A stretch of 64,000 nt of DNA from Streptomyces sp. GQFP (lineage in GTDB: Bacteria; Actinomycetota; Actinomycetes; Streptomycetales; Streptomycetaceae), in assembly GCF_021545335.1 (NCBI RefSeq), contig NZ_CP089312.1:7688001-7752000 (forward strand), read 5' to 3'. The position numbers and the translations under genes are program-made. Of the stretch, positions 50,190 to 57,001 are shown piece by piece. The notes under the pieces are model-generated. The model ran no database searches. It saw nothing but the letters and a program-made list of their open reading frames with translations, and had not been told where the DNA came from. Position 1 is the stretch's first letter. Every line of letters starts with the position of its first letter.

Positions 50190-51038
50190 ATGGGCCTGAG
50201 ATTCGGCTACGGCACCAACGGCTTCACCCACCACCGTCTCTCCGACGTCCTCGGCATCCTCGCCGACCTGGGCTACGACGGCGTCGCCCTCACCCTCGAC
50301 CACAACCACCTCGACCCGTACGCCGACGACCTGAACCGTCAAGTCGCCCGAGTGCGAAGGTGGTTGGCGCGGCTCGGGCTGACCGTCACCGTCGAGACGG
50401 GGGCTCCCTACTTCCTCGACCCCTGGGGCAAGCACCAGCCGACGCTGATGTCCGGTGTACCGGACCGCCGGGTCGACCTGGTGCGGAGAGCCATCGGCAT
50501 CGCCGCCGAACTGGGCTCGCCCACCGTCCAGTTGTGCAGCGGACCGGCCCCGGACGACATTCCGGAGCCGGAGGCCTGGCGGCGGCTGACCGCGGGTGTC
50601 GGGGCGGCACTGGAGACGGCGGAGGCGTACGGGGTCGCGCTGGCCTTCGAACCCGAGCCGCACATGTTCGTCGACACCGTCGCGAAGTGTCTGCGACTGC
50701 GCGAACTGACCGGCGGACACGAGCTGTTGGGTGTCACGCTGGACATCGGACACGCGCACTGCGTGGAGGAGCCGCCGCTGCTCGACTGCGTCGACCTGGC
50801 CGCGCCGCACCTGCTGAACGTCCAGATCGAGGACATGGTCCGCGGTGTCCACCGGCATGTGGAGTTCGGCGTGGGAGAGATCGACTTTCCGCCGGTACTG
50901 GCGGCGCTGACCGATCTGGGACACCGTGGCCTGGTGTCCGTCGAAATCCAGGGCGGCGCCCTGGACGCCCCCGACATCGCCCGCGACTCCCTGGAGTTCC
51001 TGCGCCGGGCCGAGGTCCGGAGCCTGCTCGCCTCCTGA
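50190..51038 (+). CDS. Sugar phosphate isomerase/epimerase-like TIM-barrel protein
   Basis: A 282-residue AP-endonuclease-2/xylose-isomerase-like barrel. It begins LRFGYGTNGFTHHRLSDVLG and shows the metal ligands of the fold in FEPEPHMF (Glu), LDIGHAHCVEE (Asp, His), HVEFGVGEIDF (His) and SVEIQGGALD (Glu). ATG 50190 follows AAGGG at 6 bp. It is the second gene of the operon, 64 bp after the prenyltransferase. It resembles EboE in fold but is distinct from the longer EboE gene downstream, so the operon has two such barrels. Probably an isomerase or epimerase of a sugar-like intermediate. Confidence 0.82.
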   Translation: MGLRFGYGTNGFTHHRLSDVLGILADLGYDGVALTLDHNHLDPYADDLNRQVARVRRWLARLGLTVTVETGAPYFLDPWGKHQPTLMSGVPDRRVDLVRRAIGIAAELGSPTVQLCSGPAPDDIPEPEAWRRLTAGVGAALETAEAYGVALAFEPEPHMFVDTVAKCLRLRELTGGHELLGVTLDIGHAHCVEEPPLLDCVDLAAPHLLNVQIEDMVRGVHRHVEFGVGEIDFPPVLAALTDLGHRGLVSVEIQGGALDAPDIARDSLEFLRRAEVRSLLAS

Positions 51039-51148
51039 GCGGCCACCCTTTCGCAATTCTCGCACGAGCATTTTGCGATCACTTTCTCTGATATTCCCCT
51101 GCCCCCTTTTTTTCTCCTCTTCTCCAACTCCCTTTCTGGAACCCCTTC

Positions 51149-51775
51149 ATGCCCTTTTCCGGCTCTGTCCCCATTCCCCTCACTCCCGAAGCCCGCGCCT
51201 GGCTCGACACCGCCCTGGCCGAAATCGCCGCCGCCCCCACCATCATCAGCACCCTCTTCCCCGCCGTCCGCCGCCACTGCGGACGCGCCCCGCTGCCCGA
51301 CGGCGGGACCGTCGACGAAGCCGTCCGTGCCCTGCTCCTGACCGCGCTGCCCCTGCGTGACCAGGCCCTCGTCGACGAGGTGGCAGCGCTGCACCGCTAC
51401 GGCGACCCCGCCGAACAGCGGGCCGTCCTACGGGCGTTGCCACAGATCGACCGGGACGGCACCGGCCGGTTCCTGGACCTCGTACGGCAGACCCTGCGCG
51501 GCAACGACAACACGCTGATCGAGGCCGCCCTTGGCCCGTACGCGGCAGCCCACCTCCCGGCGGACGAGTACCGTCAGGCCGTCCTGAAGTGCGTCTTCTG
51601 CGAGATCCCGCTCGCCCGCGTGGCCGGACTCGACGTCCGCGCGGACGCCCAACTCGCCCGTATGCTCGGCGACTTCGCGCGCGAGCGGACGGCGGCCGGA
51701 CGCCCCGTACCCGTGGACATCGCCCCTCTCGTGCACCGAGTGCGCCCCTTCACCACCACCCCCGGAGCCGTGTGA
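51149..51775 (+). CDS. eboA: EboA domain-containing protein
   Basis: A 208-residue helical protein with the EboA-like pattern LTPEARAWLDTALAEIAAAP, DQALVDEVAALHRYGDPAEQ and LPADEYRQAVLKCVFCEIPL, with Cys residues in the CVFCEIPL stretch. No signal peptide or membrane helix. It begins the second half of the ebo operon, 110 bp after the isomerase; the gap is pyrimidine-rich (long C/T tract at 51096-51135). The EboB gene starts 2 bp after its stop. Its biochemical role is not known. Confidence 0.85.
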   Translation: MPFSGSVPIPLTPEARAWLDTALAEIAAAPTIISTLFPAVRRHCGRAPLPDGGTVDEAVRALLLTALPLRDQALVDEVAALHRYGDPAEQRAVLRALPQIDRDGTGRFLDLVRQTLRGNDNTLIEAALGPYAAAHLPADEYRQAVLKCVFCEIPLARVAGLDVRADAQLARMLGDFARERTAAGRPVPVDIAPLVHRVRPFTTTPGAV

Positions 51776-51777
51776 CC

Positions 51778-52632
51778 ATGCGCATCTTCGACCCCCACAT
51801 CCACATGTCCTCCCGCACCACCGACGACTACGAGGCGATGTACGCGTCCGGCGTACGGGCCGTCGTCGAGCCCGCCTTCTGGCTCGGCCAGCCCCGTACC
51901 TCGCCCGACACCTTCTACGACTACTTCGACTCGCTGCTCGGCTGGGAGCCGTACCGGGCGGCCCAGTTCGGCATCCAGCACTTCTGCACGATCGCCCTCA
52001 ACCCGAAGGAGGCGAACGACCCGCGCTGCCTCCCCGTCCTCGACGAACTTCCCCGCTACCTCGCCAAGGACCGGGTCGTCGCCGTCGGTGAGATCGGCTA
52101 CGACTCGATGACCAGGGAGGAGGACGAGGTCCTCGCCCGGCAGCTCCAACTCGCCGTCGAACACGGCCTGCCCGCCCTCGTCCACACCCCGCACCGCGAC
52201 AAGGCGGCCGGAACCAGACGGACCCTGGACGTCGTACGGGAGTCGGGCATCGCCCCCGAACTCGTCGTCCTGGACCACCTGAACGAGCTGACGGTCGGCA
52301 TGGTCCTCGACAGCGGCTGCTGGGCCGGCTTCTCCGTCTACCCGAGGACGAAGATGAGCGAGGACCGTATGGTCCGCATCCTCCAGGAACACGGCCTCGA
52401 CCGCGTTCTCATCAACTCGGCGGCGGACTGGGGCAGTTCGGACACCCTGAAGACCCGCAAGACCGGCGACGCGATGCTCGACGACGGCTTCACGGACGAC
52501 GACGTCGACCGCGTCCTGTGGCGCAACCCGGTCGCCTTCTACGGCCAGAGCGGACGCCTCGACCTGGACGAGCCGAAGCCGGACGACACCTCGTCGTTCG
52601 AGGGCAACTCCATCCGGCGCGGGGGAGAGTGA
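51778..52632 (+). CDS. eboB: TatD-type metal-dependent hydrolase (EboB)
   Basis: A 284-residue amidohydrolase-fold enzyme. Metal-binding motifs are visible: MRIFDPHIHMSSRT (His-x-His), VAVGEIGYDSM (Glu), LVHTPHRDKA (His), VLDHLNELT (His) and SAADWGSSD (Asp). ATG 51778 follows the EboA stop by 2 bp. It should be a cytoplasmic hydrolase acting on the pathway intermediate; the EboB member of ebo clusters is of this TatD-like type. The C-terminal tail after residue 265 is Asp/Ser-rich and variable. Confidence 0.88.
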   Translation: MRIFDPHIHMSSRTTDDYEAMYASGVRAVVEPAFWLGQPRTSPDTFYDYFDSLLGWEPYRAAQFGIQHFCTIALNPKEANDPRCLPVLDELPRYLAKDRVVAVGEIGYDSMTREEDEVLARQLQLAVEHGLPALVHTPHRDKAAGTRRTLDVVRESGIAPELVVLDHLNELTVGMVLDSGCWAGFSVYPRTKMSEDRMVRILQEHGLDRVLINSAADWGSSDTLKTRKTGDAMLDDGFTDDDVDRVLWRNPVAFYGQSGRLDLDEPKPDDTSSFEGNSIRRGGE

Positions 52633-52639
52633 GCCGGTC

Positions 52640-53806
52640 GTGCGCTTCCTCCACCCCGACGGCACCCCCGTCCACCTCGCGTACTGCAGCAACGTCCACC
52701 AGGCCGAGGACCTCGCCGGGATCATCGCCCAACTCGGCGCCCACGCCGAACCCGTACGGCAACGGCTCGGCGTCGGCCGGCTCGGCATCGGCCTCTGGCT
52801 GGCCCGTACCGCTGTCACCGAACTCGCTGCCGACGAGCGGGCGTTGACGATCCTCAAGGCCGAACTCGCGGCGCGCGGCCTGGAGACCGTCACCCTCAAC
52901 GCCTTCCCGTACGAGGGGTTCCACCGCGAGGTCGTCAAAAAGGACGTGTACCTCCCTGACTGGGCCGACCCGGCCCGCCTCGCCTACACCCTCGACTGCG
53001 CCCGCGTCCTCGCCGCCCTCCTCCCCGACGACGCCCGACGCGGCAGCGTCTCCACCCTCCCGCTCGCCTGGCGCACCCCATGGCCGGACGAACGTGCGGA
53101 CACGGCCCGCCGCGCACTGGTCCAACTCGCCTCAGGGCTGGCGGAGTTGGAATCGGAAACCGGCCGCCGTATCCGCGTCGGCTTCGAACCGGAGCCAGGG
53201 TGCGTCGTGGAGACCACCACCCAGGCGGTACGGGAGTTCGCCGACGTCGACCGCGACTATCTCGGCGTCTGCCTGGACGCCTGCCATCTCGCCGTTCAGT
53301 TCGAGGAACCCGGGGACGCCCTCGGGCGGCTCGCCGACGCCGGACTGCCGGTCGTCAAGCTCCAGGCATCCTGCGCGGTCGAGGCCCCCGACCCGACCGA
53401 TCCGCGCGCCCACGCCGCCCTGCGTGACCTGGCCGAACGACGGTTCCTCCACCAGACCCGAACCGTCGCCGAGGGCGCGGTGGTCGGTGTCGACGACCTG
53501 CCGGACGCCCTGGACGGCGGCGGACTTCCGGCGACCGGCGCCGACAGCCCCTGGCGCACCCACTTCCACGCCCCTCTGCACGCCGAGCCCGAACCGCCCC
53601 TGCGGACGACCACCGGCGCGCTCACCGGCGTCCTCGCCGGACTCCTCGGCGGCCCGACGGCCACCTGCGACCACATCGAGGTCGAGACCTACACCTGGTC
53701 CGTCCTGCCCCGCCCGCCCGCCGACCTCGCCGCCGGAATCGCCGCCGAACTCGCCTGGGCCCGCGACCGGTTGACCGGTCTCGGCCTCAAAGAGGACCAC
53801 TCATGA
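52640..53806 (+). CDS. eboE: EboE-like TIM-barrel protein (metabolite traffic)
   Basis: A 388-residue xylose-isomerase-like barrel. The start MRFLHPDGTPVHLAYCSNVH and the segments RLGIGLWLARTAVTELAADE, TVTLNAFPYEGFHREVVKKD and GFEPEPGCVVETTTQAVREF are characteristic of EboE. It begins with GTG 7 bp after the EboB stop and overlaps the phosphodiesterase gene by ATGA. A metal-dependent isomerase or lyase activity is likely from the fold, but no substrate is known. Length agrees with the family. Confidence 0.88.
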   Translation: MRFLHPDGTPVHLAYCSNVHQAEDLAGIIAQLGAHAEPVRQRLGVGRLGIGLWLARTAVTELAADERALTILKAELAARGLETVTLNAFPYEGFHREVVKKDVYLPDWADPARLAYTLDCARVLAALLPDDARRGSVSTLPLAWRTPWPDERADTARRALVQLASGLAELESETGRRIRVGFEPEPGCVVETTTQAVREFADVDRDYLGVCLDACHLAVQFEEPGDALGRLADAGLPVVKLQASCAVEAPDPTDPRAHAALRDLAERRFLHQTRTVAEGAVVGVDDLPDALDGGGLPATGADSPWRTHFHAPLHAEPEPPLRTTTGALTGVLAGLLGGPTATCDHIEVETYTWSVLPRPPADLAAGIAAELAWARDRLTGLGLKEDHS

Positions 53807-55257
53807 CCAAAACCCCGGACACCAGCCGAAACGCCAGCCGAAACGCCAACCGAAACGCCAACCGACTCGTCGTCCTGGACATCGTCGGCCTCACTCCCGC
53901 CCTTCTGCGCCACATGCCCGCCGTCGCCGCCCTCGGCGACCGAGGCTTCAAAGCCCCCCTCGGCACCACGCTCCCCGCCGTCACCTGCACCGCCCAGTCC
54001 ACCTTCCTCACCGGCGAACTCCCCTCCACCCACGGCGCGGTGGCCAACGGCTGGTACTTCCGCGACCTTGGGGAGGTACTCCTCTGGCGGCAGCACAACG
54101 CCCTCGTCGGCGGCGAGAAGATCTGGGACGCGGCCCGGAAGCAGGCACCCGGCTACACGGTCGCCAACATCTGCTGGTGGTACGCCATGGGCGCCGACGT
54201 CGACTGGACGGTGACCCCGCGCCCGGTCTACTACTCCGACGGCCGCAAGGAACCCGACTGTTACACCTGGCCGCCCTCCCTGCACGACGAACTCACCGAA
54301 CGCCTGGGCCCGTTCCCCCTGTTCACCTACTGGGGCCCGAACGCCGGTATGCCCTCCACCCAGTGGATTCTGGGCGCCGCCCGCCAGATCTTCGACGAGC
54401 ACGACCCCGACCTGACCCTTGTCTACATCCCGCAGATGGACTACGAACCCCAGCGCTCCGGCCCGCAGTCCGAGGCGTCCGTCCGTGCCGCCCGCCAACT
54501 CGACGACGCCCTGCGTCCGTTGATCGACCACTTCCTCACCGCCGGCGCCACGGTGGTCGCGCTCAGCGAGTACGGCATCACCCCCGTCTCCCGCCCCGTC
54601 GACCTCAACCGCGCCCTGCGCCGCGCCGGGCTGCTGGAGGTCCACACCCAGGACGGCATGGAGTACCTCGACCCCTGGACCTCCCGTGCCTTCGCCGTCG
54701 CCGACCACCAGGTGGCGCACGTGTACGTACGGGACCCGGAGGACGTACGGGAGGTCGCGAAGATCCTCGGTGAACTCGACGGTGTGGAGCAGGTGCTGGG
54801 CGCGGCCGGCAAGGCGGCCCAGGGCCTGGACCACGAACGCTCGGGAGAGCTGGTCGTCGTGGCGGACGCCGACGCCTGGTTCACGTACTACTACTGGCTG
54901 GACGACGACCGCGCCCCCGACTTCGCCCGCCAGGTCGAGATCCACCGCAAGCCCGGCTACGACCCCGCCGAACTGCTGTGGGACGACACCGTCCCGGCGG
55001 TGAAACTGCGCGCGATCAGCCAAGTGGCCCGTAAGAAGCTGGGGTTCCGCTACCGCATGCAGACGGTCCCGCTCGACCCGGCGGGCGTCCGCGGCAGCCA
55101 CGGGCGCCTCCCGGCCGACCCCGACCACGGCCCCGTACTCCTGTGTTCCGAACCGGCCGCCGCGCAGCCGGAGTTGGCGGCTACGGACGTAAAGCCGCTG
55201 TTGCTGCGGCTGGCGGGACTCGCGGCGGACCGCATGGCCGCCGAGGAGCGGGCATGA
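53803..55257 (+). CDS. Type I phosphodiesterase/nucleotide pyrophosphatase-like (EboF-like)
   Basis: A 484-residue alkaline-phosphatase-superfamily enzyme. LVVLDIVGLTPALLRH supplies the first metal Asp, LPAVTCTAQSTFLTG the nucleophile Thr, and VALSEYGITPVSRPV a further metal region; YIPQMDYEPQRSGP adds Asp. The N-terminus carries a short repeat NASRNANRNANR encoded by a 12-bp tandem repeat. It overlaps EboE by 4 bp and the P450 by 4 bp. It matches the phosphodiesterase (EboF) of ebo clusters and would cleave a phosphoester of the exported metabolite or its carrier; this is inference. Confidence 0.83.
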   Translation: MTKTPDTSRNASRNANRNANRLVVLDIVGLTPALLRHMPAVAALGDRGFKAPLGTTLPAVTCTAQSTFLTGELPSTHGAVANGWYFRDLGEVLLWRQHNALVGGEKIWDAARKQAPGYTVANICWWYAMGADVDWTVTPRPVYYSDGRKEPDCYTWPPSLHDELTERLGPFPLFTYWGPNAGMPSTQWILGAARQIFDEHDPDLTLVYIPQMDYEPQRSGPQSEASVRAARQLDDALRPLIDHFLTAGATVVALSEYGITPVSRPVDLNRALRRAGLLEVHTQDGMEYLDPWTSRAFAVADHQVAHVYVRDPEDVREVAKILGELDGVEQVLGAAGKAAQGLDHERSGELVVVADADAWFTYYYWLDDDRAPDFARQVEIHRKPGYDPAELLWDDTVPAVKLRAISQVARKKLGFRYRMQTVPLDPAGVRGSHGRLPADPDHGPVLLCSEPAAAQPELAATDVKPLLLRLAGLAADRMAAEERA

Positions 55258-56480
55258 CGACCTCCCCGGCGCTGCCCCTGCCCCGCACCCTCCTCAACCC
55301 CGCCCCCGAATACGCCCGTTGGCGCGCCGAGGAGCCGGCGCAGCCGCTGCGGCGGGTCACCCTGCCCGACGGCAGCATCCCCTGGCTCGTCACCCGGCAC
55401 GAGGACGCCCGGGCCGTGCTCGCCGACCCCCGGTTCAGCGCGGACGCGAGCCGTCCGGGGTTTCCCGGCCGCCGAAAGTACACCCAGCTGCCCCGGCCCG
55501 GCCTCTTCCACCTGATGGACCCGCCCGACCACACCCGGCTGCGCCGCATGCTGATCCCCGAGTTCTCCTTCCGCCGGATGGAGGCGCTGCGCGGCCGGCT
55601 CCAGCGGATCTGCGACGGCCTGATCGACGCCATGGTCGGGGCCGCGCCGGCCGGCGGCGTGGCCGAGGCTGACCTCGTAGCGGCGTACGCCCTGCCGCTG
55701 CCCACCCTCGCCATCTGCGAACTGCTCGGCGTGCCCGACCAGGACCGTGCCTTCTACCTGGCGAAATACGAGGTCGTGATCGATCTCACGGCCGCCCCCG
55801 ACGAGGTGACGGCCGCCCGTGCCGCCGTCTACGCCAACCTCCGTGCGCTGCTCTCCCGCCGGGTCCATGAGCCCGCCGACGACCTGGTCTCCCGGTTGGC
55901 CACGGACCGGATCGCCACCGGCGAGGTCACCCTCGACGAGGCCACCGGCATGGTCTCGCTGCTGCTCGCGGCCGGCCACGAGACGACCGCCAACCTGATC
56001 GCGCTGTCGGTGGCCGCCCTGCTGAGACACCCCGCCCAACTGGCGGCCCTGCACGCCGACGCGGACGGGACCGCCTGGCCGGACGCTGTCGAGGAACTCC
56101 TGCGCCACCTGACCGAGGTCCGCCCCGGCCTGTGCCGGATCGCGACGGAGGACGTCCAGGTGGCCGGGGTCCTCGTGCGCGCGGGCGAGGGAGTGGTCGT
56201 CGCCGTGCACGCGGCCAACCGCGACCCGGCGGCCTTCCCCGCCCGCCCGCCCGAGGACGCGGACGACCTCGACGTCACCCGTGACGCCGGCCGGCATCTC
56301 GCCTTCGGGCACGGCCCGCACCAGTGCATCGGCCAGTCCCTGGCCCGCGCAGAGCTGGAGACCGCCCTGCCCACCCTCTTCCGCAGGCTGCCCGGCCTGC
56401 GGGCGACCGTTCCACCCGAGGGCCTCGCCCTCTCCACGAGCGCCATCCACGGCGTCCGTACCCTCCCCGTCACCTGGTGA
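55254..56480 (+). CDS. Cytochrome P450
   Basis: A 408-residue soluble bacterial P450. The I-helix oxygen-activation motif is LLLAAGHETTANL, the ExxR region AVEELLRHLTEVRPG, and the heme-binding loop FGHGPHQCIGQSLAR with Cys358 as the axial ligand. FHLMDPPDHTRLRRMLIPEF is typical of the CYP105/107-like clan. ATG 55254 overlaps the phosphodiesterase stop (ATGA), placing it in the ebo operon, which is not part of the cyanobacterial set. Redox partners are not encoded nearby. It probably oxidises the metabolite made or exported by the operon. Confidence 0.93.
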   Translation: MTTSPALPLPRTLLNPAPEYARWRAEEPAQPLRRVTLPDGSIPWLVTRHEDARAVLADPRFSADASRPGFPGRRKYTQLPRPGLFHLMDPPDHTRLRRMLIPEFSFRRMEALRGRLQRICDGLIDAMVGAAPAGGVAEADLVAAYALPLPTLAICELLGVPDQDRAFYLAKYEVVIDLTAAPDEVTAARAAVYANLRALLSRRVHEPADDLVSRLATDRIATGEVTLDEATGMVSLLLAAGHETTANLIALSVAALLRHPAQLAALHADADGTAWPDAVEELLRHLTEVRPGLCRIATEDVQVAGVLVRAGEGVVVAVHAANRDPAAFPARPPEDADDLDVTRDAGRHLAFGHGPHQCIGQSLARAELETALPTLFRRLPGLRATVPPEGLALSTSAIHGVRTLPVTW

Positions 56481-56495
56481 AGGAGACCCCCCGCC

Positions 56496-56966
56496 ATGAC
56501 CACCGCCACCACTTTCAATGCGACCGTCCTGAAGAACGCCGTTCCCGAAGTGGGCAGTTGGCTGTCCGCCTTCGTCGAGCGACACGCCGGATTCGTCGGC
56601 TCCGTCCATCTGTCGGAGCCCGCCGAGGACGGCGAGATCGTGCTCGTCGCCACGCACAATCTGCCGTCGGCCGTGGCGAACGGCGCCGCCGTCGTCGTCA
56701 TCGGCAAGGGCATGGCCGGCGTCACCGCCGAGCGCAAGGCCGCCGTCAACATTCCCGACCTCCAGACCGACACCTCGGGCGTTGCCCGGCTGCCGGCCCG
56801 CGCCTCCCAGGCGAAGGGCTCCCTCACCCTCCCCGTCTTCGCCCCCGACGACCCCACCAGGCTCCTCGCCGTCGTCGGTATCGGCTTCAAGGAACCCCGC
56901 GAGTTCACCGAGGAGGAGATGGCGGCGTACGCGGTCGATGCGGCGACCGTACTGACAGCGGTCTAG
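56496..56966 (+). CDS. GAF-domain protein
   Basis: A 156-residue stand-alone GAF domain: VGSVHLSEPAEDGEIVLVAT, LPVFAPDDPTRLLAVVGIGF and FTEEEMAAYAVDAATVLTAV. It has no cysteines, so it is not a free-methionine-sulfoxide reductase or an Fe-S sensor. It starts 15 bp after the P450 stop behind GAAGGAGA and is the last gene of the rightward operon. GAF domains bind small ligands; here it may sense or chaperone the metabolite. No output domain is present, which is unusual. Confidence 0.85.
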   Translation: MTTATTFNATVLKNAVPEVGSWLSAFVERHAGFVGSVHLSEPAEDGEIVLVATHNLPSAVANGAAVVVIGKGMAGVTAERKAAVNIPDLQTDTSGVARLPARASQAKGSLTLPVFAPDDPTRLLAVVGIGFKEPREFTEEEMAAYAVDAATVLTAV

Positions 56967-57001
56967 GTCGGCTGCCCAAGTCATCGGCTCAGGCGCCGAG
57001 T

